A stretch of 64,000 nt of DNA from Deinococcus metalli. Lineage in GTDB: Bacteria; Deinococcota; Deinococci; Deinococcales; Deinococcaceae. Under the pieces are notes generated by a model, which was not told the origin of the DNA, searched no databases, and worked only from the letters and a program-made list of their open reading frames with translations. Position numbers and translations under genes: made by a program. Where the stretch lies: contig NZ_JACHFK010000014.1 of assembly GCF_014201805.1 (NCBI RefSeq), positions 44,357-108,356 on the forward strand, read 5' to 3'. Of the stretch, positions 36,617 through 47,033 are shown piece after piece (position 1 is the stretch's first letter; each line of letters starts with the position of its first letter).

Positions 36617-39262
36617 TCACGACGCGCGCAACACCTCCGTGACGCGGCGTCCGGACGCGCGCCGGGCCACGACCACGGCCACGCCGGTGGATACCACCGC
36701 GCTGATCAGCAGCAGACCCAGGTAGACCCAGGGCATCAGCAGGCCCTCGGGCGGCGGGTCGAACACGCCCTGCAGCAGTTTGATCAGCGTCTGCGCGACG
36801 CCCAGGCCGATCACGAGGCCGAAGGCCCCGCCCAGGCCGACGATCACCAGCGCCTCGCCGTTCAGGAAGGCCCCCAGCTGCCGGGACGTGGCCCCCAGTG
36901 CGCCCAACACCGTGAAGGTACGGCGGCGCTCGGTGAGACCCAGGGCGAGCACCAGACCGGTCGCACCGGCCAGGAGCAGCACGGCGAAGCCCAGTTCGAT
37001 GCGGGACAGGCCCGCGAGGTTCACGGCCGTGAGCCCCGACGACACCCGCGTGCGGGCGCTGCCGAGATCTGTGATCTGCACGCCCGGTAGACTCGCGGTG
37101 AGGCGGCGGGCCCCGTCCACAACCTGCTGGGGGTTGCCACTCACCTTCAGCAGCGCGACCTCCGCCACCGGGTTGCCCGTCTGCTGCGCGAGGTAGGCGG
37201 CGTTGGTGACCAGGAAGGAGTCCTTGGGCGCGGTGGGGAACTCGCGCACCACGCCCACGAAGGTGAAGGGCACCACGGCGTACTGGTGCGTGCGGGCGTT
37301 CAGGAGCCGCAGGCGCACCGCGTCGCCGAGCGAGAGGTTGTAGTCGTTGACGGTCTCCTGCGACACGAACAGGGCGTCAGGACGGGCCGCGAGTTTCACG
37401 AGTGCCGCCTGGGCACCGAGATCCTTGAAGTAGGTGTTCGAGAGGTGGCTGACCTCCGTGAAGTGCGCCGCGTCGATGCCGTAGATGTCCTGCAGGTCGG
37501 CCCCGACATAGGCGTAGCGGTGGATCAGGGGCTGCGCGGCGCTGACGCCCGGCAGAACCTTCAGGGCCGAGAGCTGCGGCCCGGCAGGCCCGGCAGCCGT
37601 GCCGGTCACCGTGACGTCCGACCCGTTGGTAAGAATGGCGTCCACCCGCGCCTGATCGTTGTAGGTGGCATTGAAGATGGAGGTGGACAGGGCGAATGCC
37701 ACTGCCAGCGCCACCAGCGCCGTGCCGCGTGAGAGCACGCCGCCCTGGCGTTCGAGTGCGGCGGCGACGATGCTGGACAGCCGGCCGCTGACGGGGCGCA
37801 GGAGCTGCCCAAGCACGTTCCGGCGCAGCAGCAGGCCCAGCAGCCGCACGGCGAGCAGGGTGCCGCCCAGCCACAGGGCCAGCGGGGCCAGAAACGCCTC
37901 GCTCTGAATGCTGGCCTGCGTGACGCCCTCCGGCGCGAGGACGAGCTGGTACCCGCCCGCCGCGCTGCGCCAGAACACCACGCCGGCCAGGATCAGCAGC
38001 ATGGCGTCCACATAAAGCCGCTGCCACAGGGGCACGCGGCTGCGCCGCACGGCCAGACGCTGCGCGGCCACGGTGGAGGAGCGCACGGCCCCCAGGGTCG
38101 GCAGCAGCACGGCCCCGAGCGCGAGCAGCAGACCGACCAGGCCGGGCCACAGCAGCGACGCCCCCGTGAGTGGCGTGCCCGCCAGCGCTGGAGCGAGCAG
38201 CGCAGCCACGCCCAGTCCGGCCAGCAGGCCGAGCGCCGCGACGACCAGCGCCTCGCCCGCGCCGAGCCGCAGGATGAGCCCCTCCGCCGCGCCGCGCACA
38301 CGCAGGAGGGCCGCCTCCCCCGCCCGCTGGGTGCCGCTGGCTCCGGCGACGGTGACCGTGAGGGCTGCAGCCAGCAGCGCGCCCGGCAGGCCGAGGAACA
38401 GGAACAGCGCCTGCGCGTAGAGGGCCCCCTCACGGGCGCCGTCCAGCGTGGCCCCCAGGGTATTCCCGACCACGGCTGAGCCGGCCAGGCGGGCCTCGAC
38501 GTTGTTGGCCAGGCGGCTGACCAGCGCGAAGGCCTGTCCGGGATCCGCCGGCAGGGTCGTGGCCAGGCGCACGTGCAGCTGAGTCCGCACAGTGTCGGGG
38601 CGCGCCGCGCGTTGCGGCGCGAACAGGTGATCGAACTGCGCGCGCGGCACCAGCAGCACATTGTCTGGCGGGGCCTGCGGGGCGAGTCCTTTCGGTGCTC
38701 CGACCGCCTGAAACAGGGAGTCGGCGGCCGGCAGGTCGACCACGCCCGCAACGGTCACGGCCACCGGCGGCGCGCCGTAGCGCGTGACCGTGACGCGGTC
38801 TCCCACCCCGGCGTGCAGGTTGGCGGCGGTCTGCTGGGAGACCAGGACGCCCTGGGTCGCTCCGACCAGGGCGCGCAGTTCAGCCGGGAACGCGGCCACG
38901 TAGCCGGGCGGCAGGCCCAGCACCTTGCCGGCCCCGGTCGTCTGGGTGGTCACCTGCCCGGCGGGCCCGGTGACGGCGCTCAGGGCGGCCACATCGGCAT
39001 ACCCGACGGGCAGGAGGGTCTTCACCGGCGTCGCGGCGCGGATCGCCCTCGCTGCGGCTGGCACGCTGCCCTGCGGGCCGAGCAGCACCTGCCAGTCCAC
39101 CGGGACGGACGCGGCCGCCCGTGCGGTCATGTTCGCCCGGCCAGTGGCGATGAAGGCCAGCAGCAGCGCCAGGAAGGCAGTCGTCAGGGCCACGCCCGCA
39201 GCCGTGCCCCACACGCGCAGCGGTCGCCGGGTGAGCAGACCACGCAGCCACGTGACGGTCAT
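36617..39262 (-). CDS. FtsX-type ABC transporter permease
   Basis: 881 aa, long for the family. There is one N-terminal membrane helix (residues about 18-42), an extracytoplasmic MacB-like domain, two FtsX domains of several helices each (around residues 270-420 and 750-870), and further helices in the middle (ILAGVVFWRSAAGGYQLVLA; LWLGGTLLAVRLLGLLLRRN). The layout is that of LolC/MacB-like or BceB-like exporters that act mechanically on the envelope or extract lipids and peptides. It overlaps the upstream ATPase by 4 bp (ATGA). It is one permease with two ATPase genes. Confidence 0.85.
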   Translation of the reverse strand: MTVTWLRGLLTRRPLRVWGTAAGVALTTAFLALLLAFIATGRANMTARAAASVPVDWQVLLGPQGSVPAAARAIRAATPVKTLLPVGYADVAALSAVTGPAGQVTTQTTGAGKVLGLPPGYVAAFPAELRALVGATQGVLVSQQTAANLHAGVGDRVTVTRYGAPPVAVTVAGVVDLPAADSLFQAVGAPKGLAPQAPPDNVLLVPRAQFDHLFAPQRAARPDTVRTQLHVRLATTLPADPGQAFALVSRLANNVEARLAGSAVVGNTLGATLDGAREGALYAQALFLFLGLPGALLAAALTVTVAGASGTQRAGEAALLRVRGAAEGLILRLGAGEALVVAALGLLAGLGVAALLAPALAGTPLTGASLLWPGLVGLLLALGAVLLPTLGAVRSSTVAAQRLAVRRSRVPLWQRLYVDAMLLILAGVVFWRSAAGGYQLVLAPEGVTQASIQSEAFLAPLALWLGGTLLAVRLLGLLLRRNVLGQLLRPVSGRLSSIVAAALERQGGVLSRGTALVALAVAFALSTSIFNATYNDQARVDAILTNGSDVTVTGTAAGPAGPQLSALKVLPGVSAAQPLIHRYAYVGADLQDIYGIDAAHFTEVSHLSNTYFKDLGAQAALVKLAARPDALFVSQETVNDYNLSLGDAVRLRLLNARTHQYAVVPFTFVGVVREFPTAPKDSFLVTNAAYLAQQTGNPVAEVALLKVSGNPQQVVDGARRLTASLPGVQITDLGSARTRVSSGLTAVNLAGLSRIELGFAVLLLAGATGLVLALGLTERRRTFTVLGALGATSRQLGAFLNGEALVIVGLGGAFGLVIGLGVAQTLIKLLQGVFDPPPEGLLMPWVYLGLLLISAVVSTGVAVVVARRASGRRVTEVLRAS

Positions 39263-39996
39263 GCGCGGCTCCCGGGGCGGCGGGTGACCAGTGCCAGCTG
39301 GCCATCGCGCAGATGCCAGGTGTACGTCAGACGGGCCGCGACCGCCGGATCATGCGTGGCCAGCACCAGCGCCGCGCCGGGCTTCAGGCCAGACAGCAGC
39401 ACGTCCATCACGTGCTGCGCGGTCACGGAGTCCAGCTGTCCGGTCGGCTCATCGGCCAGGATCAGGCGCGGACGCGTGACGAGGGCGCGGGCCACCGCCA
39501 CCCGTTGCGCCTGCCCACCGGACAATTCCTCGGGGAGCTGTGCGGCCAGCGCCCCAAGATCCACGCGCTCCAGCCAGTCCTGAGCTTCATGCAGGGCGCT
39601 CTGGGTGTCCTGACCGTTCAGGATCAGCGGCAGGGCCACGTTCTCCAGCGCGCTCAGGGACGGCAGCAGGCTTTGCGCCTGAAACACGAAGGACACCAGG
39701 CCGGGCCGCAGCGTGTCCGGTGCCCCCAGAGCCGGCCACGACAGCGTGCCCGAGGTGGGGGTATCGAGCGCGCCCAGCAGGTGCAGGAGGGTACTCTTGC
39801 CACTGCCTGAAGTGCCCAGCAGCGCGATGCGGTCGCCGGGTTGCACCTCGACGGAGACGCTGTGGAGGGCGTGGACGGTCTGGAGATCCACCTGAAAGTC
39901 TCGCGTCAGATCCTGGCCGCAGACCAGGGCCGGGGCCAGGCGGGCGGTCTGCTCGGCGTGCCGCTCGATCACGTCACGCATCCGTCCACCGTCCAT
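39259..39996 (-). CDS. ABC transporter ATP-binding protein (LolD/MacB type)
   Basis: 245 aa. Walker A LLGTSGSGKSTLLHLLGAL, Q-loop FVFQAQSLLPSLSALENV, signature LSGGQAQRVAVARAL, Walker B PRLILADEPTGQLD and H-loop VLATHDPA. The first 25 residues precede the domain. Start ATG 39996 overlaps the previous gene by 23 bp; ATG 39981 (MRDVIERH) is an alternative with GGTGG before it. It powers the FtsX-type permease, perhaps as a heterodimer with the ATPase at 39974. Confidence 0.88.
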   Translation of the reverse strand: MDGGRMRDVIERHAEQTARLAPALVCGQDLTRDFQVDLQTVHALHSVSVEVQPGDRIALLGTSGSGKSTLLHLLGALDTPTSGTLSWPALGAPDTLRPGLVSFVFQAQSLLPSLSALENVALPLILNGQDTQSALHEAQDWLERVDLGALAAQLPEELSGGQAQRVAVARALVTRPRLILADEPTGQLDSVTAQHVMDVLLSGLKPGAALVLATHDPAVAARLTYTWHLRDGQLALVTRRPGSRA

Positions 39997-40639
39997 CTTT
40001 CAGGTGCAGCACCCGGTCGGCCCGCCCGGCCAGGCGGAGGCTGTGCGTGGCGATCAACGCGGCGCGGCCCTGGGTGTGCACGAACTCGCCGATCACGTCG
40101 GTCATCCAGCCTTCGGTTGCGGCGTCCACCTCAGCGGTCGGCTCATCGGCCAACAGGATCTGGGGGCCGTGCGCCAGGGCGGCGACCAGCGCGGCCCGCG
40201 CCGTCTCCCCACCAGACAGCTGGGAAGGGTAGGCGTGCAGACGCTGTCCCAGCCCCACCTGACCGAGCAGGGCATGCGCCCGCGCGGTGTCAGGCCGCCC
40301 GAGCAGCGTGCCCGTCACCAGGGCGTTGTCCAGCACCGTCAGGTGGGGGATCAGGTTGCCGCTCTGCAGCATCACGCCCAGGTGCGCGGCGCGCAGCCGG
40401 GCCCGGTGCGCCTCCGGTTGCCGTGAGAGTCGTTCTCCACCGACCTCGATCCGCCCCCCATCCGGGTCGTCCAGGCCGGCCAGGCAGGCCAGCAGGGTGC
40501 TCTTCCCACTGCCGGAAGAACCCAGCAGCACGGTCAGTTCGCCCGGTCGCAGCTCCAGGCTCACGCCGCGCAGGGCACGGGTTTCATCGTCCCCCACGTG
40601 GTAGAAGCGGTACAGATCGGTCGCGCTCAAGAGGGTCAT
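39974..40639 (-). CDS. ABC transporter ATP-binding protein (second of the operon)
   Basis: 221 aa. Walker A VLLGSSGSGKSTLLACLAGL, signature reading LSGGETARAALVAALAHG, Walker B PQILLADEPTAEVD and H-loop ALIATHSLR. The signature LSGGE and the Ala in place of the usual Arg nearby differ from the partner ATPase, so the pair may form an asymmetric dimer. The frame is open 216 codons upstream through the preceding gene in another reading; ATG 40639 is the proper start. Confidence 0.86.
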   Translation of the reverse strand: MTLLSATDLYRFYHVGDDETRALRGVSLELRPGELTVLLGSSGSGKSTLLACLAGLDDPDGGRIEVGGERLSRQPEAHRARLRAAHLGVMLQSGNLIPHLTVLDNALVTGTLLGRPDTARAHALLGQVGLGQRLHAYPSQLSGGETARAALVAALAHGPQILLADEPTAEVDAATEGWMTDVIGEFVHTQGRAALIATHSLRLAGRADRVLHLKDGRWTDA

Positions 40640-40644
40640 CCCGC

Positions 40645-41211
40645 TCACCGCCAGCGCAGCGAGTCGGACATCTGCTTCCAGGCGTCCACATTGTCCGAGC
40701 CCAGCGGGGCGGAGAACCGCAGCAGCACCCGTTTCCCAGCGTGCGAGAGCACATACAGCTCGTTCTCCAGTGCCGGGGCGCGGCCGGTCACGGCGTTCAC
40801 CGGCCCGGTGGACGTGAAGCTCGCCCGGATGGCCGGCCCGGACGGCAGCGTCACCGCCTTTACGGAGGTGACCTTGAGGTTTGCGACGGTCTTCGCCAGG
40901 GCCGTCACTTCTGTCGCCCTCACGCTGGCCAGCGTGGGTATCCCGGTGGTATCGGTCGTCCAGACCTCCACCGCACCGAGTTTGGACGTGAAGGTCACGT
41001 GCGTGCCGCTCACGGCGCGGGCCCAGCCCTCCGGCACCTCCAGCGAGTACCCGCCGGCCGCGCCCTCGTAGCGCACGAAGGCCTGATTGTCGGGAATGTC
41101 GCCGACTGGGTGGGTTTCCGGGGCGACCTGGGTGGACGTCTGCGCCTGGGCGGCGAGGGGAACCAGGGCCGCTGTCAGGAGCAGCGCGGTGGTGTGCAGG
41201 AACTTGCTCAT
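40645..41211 (-). CDS. Secreted protein of the ABC-exporter operon
   Basis: 188 aa. A signal peptide MSKFLHTTALLLTAALVPLA ends at AQA. The mature part (GGYSLEVPEGWARAVSGTHV; FTSKLGAVEVWTT; ELYVLSHAGKRVLLRFSAPL) resembles the beta-sheet PsbP/LpqN-like fold, in which a short protein aids a transporter or binds lipids. This is inferred from pattern only. First gene of the operon; GGAGG precedes the ATG and a promoter with the shared half sites lies just upstream. Confidence 0.75.
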   Translation of the reverse strand: MSKFLHTTALLLTAALVPLAAQAQTSTQVAPETHPVGDIPDNQAFVRYEGAAGGYSLEVPEGWARAVSGTHVTFTSKLGAVEVWTTDTTGIPTLASVRATEVTALAKTVANLKVTSVKAVTLPSGPAIRASFTSTGPVNAVTGRAPALENELYVLSHAGKRVLLRFSAPLGSDNVDAWKQMSDSLRWR

Positions 41212-41230
41212 GGTGAACCTCCACCGTGAC

Positions 41231-41260
41231 CGTAAAGCCGGGATGTTGAGGTGCGGTAAA
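41231..41260 (-). promoter_or_regulatory. Direct-repeat promoter of the ABC-exporter operon
   Basis: Minus strand: TTTACC (41260-41255), 5 nt, TCAACA (41249-41244), 9 nt, TACGGT as -10 ending near 41229. The second half site deviates, but both spacings match the shared architecture. Here a normal leader with SD follows. Confidence 0.6.
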
Positions 41261-41296
41261 GACCACGCCAGAACGTGGAGCGTGCAAACAGCGCCA

Positions 41297-41326
41297 CGAG
41301 GGGCAGCAGGAATCGGCTGCCCCTCG
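41297..41326 (-). terminator. Hairpin after the second DedA gene
   Basis: CGAGGGGCAGC (41297-41307) and its perfect complement (41316-41326) around an 8-nt loop, 19 bp after the DedA stop on the minus strand. Confidence 0.6.
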
Positions 41327-41344
41327 CCATGACGCTTTGCCCGC

Positions 41345-41938
41345 TTACTTGGCGGTCGCCCGGACCCGGCGCACTTCCAGGGCCACGGGAATGAAGCTCA
41401 GCAGCACCACCACGCCGACGAGCAGCAGGATGTACCGGTCGAGGTTGGGAATCAGGCCACCCAACGCGTACCCGAGCAGCGGCACACTCAATGCCCACAG
41501 CAGGCCCCCGATCACGTTGTAGGTCAGGAACTTCGGGTAGGACATGCCACCTACCCCGGCCATGGTCGGGGCGATGGTGCGCACCACCGGCACGAAGCGC
41601 GCCAGAATCAGCGCCCGACTCCCATGCCGGTCGAAGAACGCCTGAGTGCGCTGCACGTACTCGGGCCGCAGCAGACGACTGTCCGGACGGTTGAAGACGC
41701 CTGGACCGAACCTCCGGCCGATGGCGTACCCGACACTGTCTCCCAGGATGGCGCCAGCGGCCACAGCAAGCATCAGTCCCGGCAGGTTCAGCGTGCCCTG
41801 TTTGGCGAGCAGGCCCGCCGTGATCAGCAGGCTGTCGCCGGGCAGGAAAAAGCCGGCCAGCAGGCCGGACTCGGCGAAGACCATGCCGAAGATGCCGGCG
41901 TAGGAAACACTCTGGATCAGGTGCGGGAGATCGAACAT
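41345..41938 (-). CDS. DedA-family membrane protein (second copy)
   Basis: 197 aa. It shows the full DedA motifs: [20 protein letters not shown] with [18 protein letters not shown], and [20 protein letters not shown]. Five or so hydrophobic segments. These proteins flip or recycle undecaprenyl phosphate or related lipids. It is a better match to the classical family than the copy at 30035. ATG 41938 lies 21 nt after the conserved promoter motif, the same distance as in unrelated genes nearby. Confidence 0.9.
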   Translation of the reverse strand: MFDLPHLIQSVSYAGIFGMVFAESGLLAGFFLPGDSLLITAGLLAKQGTLNLPGLMLAVAAGAILGDSVGYAIGRRFGPGVFNRPDSRLLRPEYVQRTQAFFDRHGSRALILARFVPVVRTIAPTMAGVGGMSYPKFLTYNVIGGLLWALSVPLLGYALGGLIPNLDRYILLLVGVVVLLSFIPVALEVRRVRATAK

Positions 41939-41976
41939 GGCTGGAGCTTAAGCAGCGCAGGTAAAGGGTCGGTATA
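41939..41976 (-). promoter_or_regulatory. Direct-repeat promoter of the DedA gene (leaderless type)
   Basis: Minus strand: TATACC (41976-41971), 5 nt, TTTACC (41965-41960), 9 nt, TAAGCT, 6 nt, ATG 41938. Confidence 0.75.
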
Positions 41977-42039
41977 CCCGCGAAGTGGGGGATCCGGGTT
42001 CCTCGTGAGGGTGACCGGAATCCCCACCTGAGCCCATGC

Positions 42040-42846
42040 TCAGGCCGCTTCGATGTCTGTCGGCGCGAGCGCCACCTGATCGCGGCGCGTCACGGCGAGG
42101 TAGCTCACGACGCCCAGGATGGCCAGCAGGAAGATCCCGCTGGTGGCCGTGGTGCCCAGGCCCAGCCCGCCATCGGCCTTCGCCTGCGACAGCGAGTCGC
42201 CGATGGACGCGCCCAGCGGCCGGGTCAGGATGTACACGATCCAGAACGTCAGGATGCCGTCGAGTTTCAGGTAAACGTGGGCCAGGGCCGCGAGGACGAT
42301 CAGGCCGGCGAACAGCCCCACCGATACGAAGTACCCGAGTTGCAACTGCTCGGCCACCAGGTCGCCGGTCGCGGTGCCCAGGGCGAAGGTGAACAGCACC
42401 GCCAGCCAGTAGAAGGCTTCGCGCCGCGCCGTGAAGATCGAGTGGATCGACAGGGTGCCCTCGCGCCGCCACCACGCGAAGAAGGTGAGCGCCAGGGCCA
42501 CGGCGAAGATGGCGCTGCTCGTCCACAGGCTGACGCCCAGGTTGTCGGTCAGGTTGTCGGTGATCAGGGTGCCGACCACGCTGATCAGCACGATGGCCGT
42601 CCAGTAGATGCCGGGAACGTAGCGGGTGGAGCGGAACTGTGCGATGAGGACGGCGATCAGGAGGGCGCCCATGACCAGGGTGGTGCCGCTCAGACCGAGC
42701 TTGAGGGTGGTGTTGAGGTCGTCGGCAGCGGTTTCACCGACGGTGGTGGCGAGCACCTTGATGCTCCAGAAGAAGGCCGTGACCTCCGGCACCTTGCTGA
42801 TCAGGGTGCGCAGCGACGGGGCCTGGGCGCTGAGGGCGGAGGTCAC
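42040..42846 (-). CDS. COG4705-like membrane protein
   Basis: 268 aa with about eight membrane helices and the repeated motifs KVPEVTAFFWSIKVLATTVG, ETAADDLN, GTLITDNLTDNLGV, REAFYWLAVLFTFALGTATG and ILTRPLGASIGDSLSQAKAD. This is a conserved membrane family whose role is unclear to me. The conserved Asp/Glu-rich TAAD/TDN motifs suggest ion or substrate binding. GTG 42846 overlaps the stop of a 22-codon ORF; the frame is open farther upstream without family similarity. Confidence 0.82.
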   Translation of the reverse strand: MTSALSAQAPSLRTLISKVPEVTAFFWSIKVLATTVGETAADDLNTTLKLGLSGTTLVMGALLIAVLIAQFRSTRYVPGIYWTAIVLISVVGTLITDNLTDNLGVSLWTSSAIFAVALALTFFAWWRREGTLSIHSIFTARREAFYWLAVLFTFALGTATGDLVAEQLQLGYFVSVGLFAGLIVLAALAHVYLKLDGILTFWIVYILTRPLGASIGDSLSQAKADGGLGLGTTATSGIFLLAILGVVSYLAVTRRDQVALAPTDIEAA

Positions 42847-42911
42847 CGGGCACGTCCTGTGGGAGGGGGCGGCTGAACCTGGGGGGAGCAGATGGGCAGG
42901 GTCTCGTTCAT
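42843..42911 (-). CDS. 22-codon ORF coupled to the COG4705-like gene
   Basis: ATG 42911, preceded by GGAGG, encodes MNETLPICSPQVQPPPPTGR plus AR and ends with TGA overlapping the GTG of the next gene (GTGA). It may be a leader peptide that couples translation. Alternatively it is the true N-terminus of the membrane protein, put out of frame by one base. Confidence 0.4.
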   Translation of the reverse strand: MNETLPICSPQVQPPPPTGRAR

Positions 42912-42955
42912 GGGGCCTCCGGCGCACTCAGCGCTGGCGCACCATCACCTCTCCG

Positions 42956-42972
42956 GGTTAAGCCCAGGTATA
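42956..42972 (-). promoter_or_regulatory. Direct-repeat promoter upstream of COG4705-like gene
   Basis: Minus strand: TATACC (42972-42967), 5 nt, TTAACC (42961-42956), 9 nt, GATGGT as -10. Transcription would start near 42934, giving a leader that includes the 22-codon ORF. Confidence 0.7.
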
Positions 42973-43075
42973 GGCATCAGCACGCGTCTGTCACGGCCGC
43001 GCGGCTGACTTCAGCCTGACAGCGCGGGCGTCATGTGGCGGGCAAGACCCGCCCCACGCGACCCTGGAGGACGCC

Positions 43076-44080
43076 ATGAACCGATCTATCCTGCTGTTGT
43101 CTGCCCTGTGCCTGACCGCCACCGCCTCTGCCCAGACGCCCGCGCCGATCGTGATGTACTCGGCCATCGGGTACGCGCAGAACGTCATTGACGCCTTTAC
43201 TAAGAAGACCGGGATTCCGGTCAAGATGGTGGATCTGTCCACCGGCCCGCTGGTGGCCAAGGTGCAGGCCGAGAAGCAGAATCCGCAGTGGAACGTGGTG
43301 TGGTTCGACGGGGCCGAGGCGATGCGCGACCTGGCCAACCAGAACATGCTCCTGAAGGGGTGGGAGCCGGACGTGAAATGGAACGCGCTGTCCAAACAGG
43401 TGCGCCCCGCCGACAAGGCCTACATTCCTGGCGGCGTGACGCTGGCTGGCGTGTTCATCGTGAACACCAAGCTGGTGCCGGATAGCAAGATGCCCGTCAG
43501 CTGGGCGGAGCTGAGCAAGCCCGAATGGAAAGGGCTGGTCGGCATGCCCAACCCGGCGGTGTCCGGCCCGACGTACCCGCTGGTGGCGGGCCTGATGCAG
43601 GCCATGGGCGGCGAGGCGCAGGGGAAAGCGGTGCTGAGCAGCGTGAAGGCCAACGGCCTGCAGGTGTTCGACACGAACGGCCCGATGATCAAGCAGCTGC
43701 TCTCCGGCGGGATCGCCATCGCCGCCGCGCAGAGCACCCGCGCGGTGGACGCGCTGATCAAGAAAGAGGCCGTGAAGGTCGTGTATCCCAAGGGCGTGTC
43801 CCTGCTGCCCTCTGATTTCGGCATCAGCGCCAAGGCCAGCCCGGCGGTGCAGGACAGCGTCAAGAAGTTCATCGAGTTCTTCCTGTCCCCCGAGGGGCAG
43901 GCGGCCGCCCTGAACTCCGGGGACAGTGACGGTTACTTCTACCCGCTGGTCGACGGGGTGAGCGCCAACGCCCTGGCGACGCCCATCGAGAAGGTCGCGT
44001 TCCTGAAGGTCGATCCGCTCGTGTGGGGTCCGCGCGAGGCCGAGATCAACACGTGGTTCGCGAACACCATCGCGCGCTGA
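43076..44080 (+). CDS. Fe3+-type ABC transporter substrate-binding protein
   Basis: 334 aa. Signal peptide MNRSILLLSALCLTATASAQ. The mature part follows FbpA/AfuA-type proteins: IVMYSAIGYAQNVIDAFTKK, VVWFDGAEAMRDLANQNMLL, MPVSWAELSKPEWKGLVGMP, and the late segment LSPEGQAAALNSGDSDGYFY. It binds a metal or small anion outside the cell and delivers it to the permease. CTGGAGG lies upstream of the ATG. First gene of a three-gene importer operon. Fe3+ is the family default; 2-aminoethylphosphonate or thiamine-type ligands occur in relatives. Confidence 0.85.
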   Translation: MNRSILLLSALCLTATASAQTPAPIVMYSAIGYAQNVIDAFTKKTGIPVKMVDLSTGPLVAKVQAEKQNPQWNVVWFDGAEAMRDLANQNMLLKGWEPDVKWNALSKQVRPADKAYIPGGVTLAGVFIVNTKLVPDSKMPVSWAELSKPEWKGLVGMPNPAVSGPTYPLVAGLMQAMGGEAQGKAVLSSVKANGLQVFDTNGPMIKQLLSGGIAIAAAQSTRAVDALIKKEAVKVVYPKGVSLLPSDFGISAKASPAVQDSVKKFIEFFLSPEGQAAALNSGDSDGYFYPLVDGVSANALATPIEKVAFLKVDPLVWGPREAEINTWFANTIAR

Positions 44081-44084
44081 GTCG

Positions 44085-45877
44085 GTGGCCGCGCTGAACA
44101 CCCGATTCCTGAGCGTCGGTGCCCGTCCACGGCCAGGGGGGCACCGGCCGTACCGCATTCTGACCCATGTGGCCGGCGCGGCGCTGCTCGTGGTGGTGGG
44201 CGTGCTGCTGCTCTACCCACTGCTGAGCTTCCTGCTGCTGTCGTTCGTCCCCGGCCTGTTCGGACAGGCGGGGGGAGGAGTGGGCTCGTTTGCCCGGGCG
44301 CTCGACGGCTACGCGCTCGAAGCGCTGCGGAACTCGCTGCTCGTCGGCGTGGTGTCGGCGGTGATCTCCGCGGCGCTGGGCCTCCTCCTGTCTTGGCTGG
44401 CGCGGCGCACCACGCTGCCTGAGGGCCGCGTCATCGAAGGCCTGATGTGGGTTCTGCTACTCACGCCGTCGTACCTGGTGTCGGTCGGATGGCTGGCCCT
44501 GATTCAGCGGGGTGGGGTGCTGTCCGGCCTGGGCCTCGACTGGCCGGGCCTGCGCACGGTCATCCTCGGGCCGAGCGGGGTGATCCTCGTGCTGGCCCTC
44601 GCGCATGTGCCCTTCTCGTACCTGGCGACGGCGTCGGCATGGAGTGGCGTGGGGGGCGAGCTGGACGAGGCCGCGCGCGTGCATGGCGTCCGCCCGTCCC
44701 GGCGCACCTGGCTGACGGTGCGGCTGCTGGCACCTGCCGTTGCCGCCGCGTTTGCGGTGTCGTTCGCGGAGTCGCTGGGAGATTTCGGGGTGGCGAGCAC
44801 CCTCGCGGCAAACGCGCACTTCCCGGTGGCGACCTTCGCGATCTACCGGGCACTGTACGCCAATCCGCTGGACTTCCCGCTGGCCTCGGCGACCAGCTGG
44901 CTCCTGCTGCTCATCACGGGCGTGGCGCTGCTGCTGCAGGCGCGGGTGGCCCGGCGGGCCCGGGCGTACGCGTCCCTGACCGGGCGTTCCAGACCGCCGC
45001 GCCGGGTACCGCTTGGATGGGCCGGCACCGTCACGGCCCGGCTGGGCCTGACCGCGCTGGTGCTCCTCGCGCTGGGCATCCCGGCCCTGGGAACGGTGGT
45101 CAGCGCGTTCCTGAGGCGCATCAGTGACGGCCTGAGCGTCCCGAACATCACGCTGGAGTACTTCGTGGCGGCGGCCCACACGGGTCTGGGCGGGCCATTC
45201 ATGTATTCGGCACTGCTGGCCGTGCTGGCGGCCACAGTGGCGGTCGCGCTCGGACTGGGCCTGGCCGGCCTGCTCAGCCGGCCCACGCCGCTGGCGCGGG
45301 GCCTTGACCTGGCGCTCCTCGGCGCGATGGCCACGCCGGGCCTGGTGCTCGCTGCAGGGTATATTTTCGCGTTCAACCGGCCGTTCCTGCCGTTGTACGG
45401 CACGTCGTGGCTGCTCGGCGTCTCGTACGCGGCGGGGGGCATGCCGAGCACCAGCCGGTTGCTGCTGGGGCCGGTCACGCAGCTCCACCGCAGTCTCGGT
45501 GAGGCGGCGCGCACGCACGGCCTGGGGCCGGGCGCGGTGCTCCGCACCATCACGGTGCCGCTGCTGGCCGCGCCCCTGTTCTCGGCGTGGCTGCTCTCTG
45601 CGACGCATATCATGTTCGAGCTGCCGATGAGTCAGCTGCTGTATCCACCGGGCTCCCCGCCGCTGCCGGTGGCGCTGGTGAGCTGCTCGAACAACTTCGA
45701 TTACTCGCTGGGCGCGGCACTGGAACTGGAAGCGGTCGGGCTGGTGCTGCTGGCCGTGTGGGCACTGCGCTGGATCTTCGCCCGGGTGGTACCGGCCGGG
45801 TGGCAGCGCGCCACAGTGCCAGCCACTCCGTCGGCGGTGGAGCCCCACCCCGCATCCATACCGCCGGCCGGTACTGC

Positions 45878-45881
<4 letters not shown>
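44085..45881 (+). CDS. Fe3+-type ABC transporter permease (fused double domain)
   Basis: 598 aa with about twelve membrane helices, as in FbpB. Two BPD_transp_1 domains each carry the EAA loop: DEAARVHGVRPSRRTWLTVR in the first and GEAARTHGLGPGAVLRTITV in the second. It starts with GTG five bases after the binding-protein stop. Its stop overlaps the GTG of the ATPase gene. Both halves of the channel are in one chain, so it needs only the ATPase dimer. Confidence 0.9.
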
Positions 45882-46969
<1,088 letters not shown>

Positions 46970-47033
46970 GACCACCCAGCTGGCCCTTTTCCACGATCCA
47001 TGGCAGCGCGGGTGCGCTGCCCAAGGTGAATCC

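Noticed and set aside
40640..41287. Upstream extension of the second ABC ATPase frame
   Set aside because: The ATP-binding domain starts at the ATG at 40639; the rest is antiparallel-like shadow of the secreted-protein gene.
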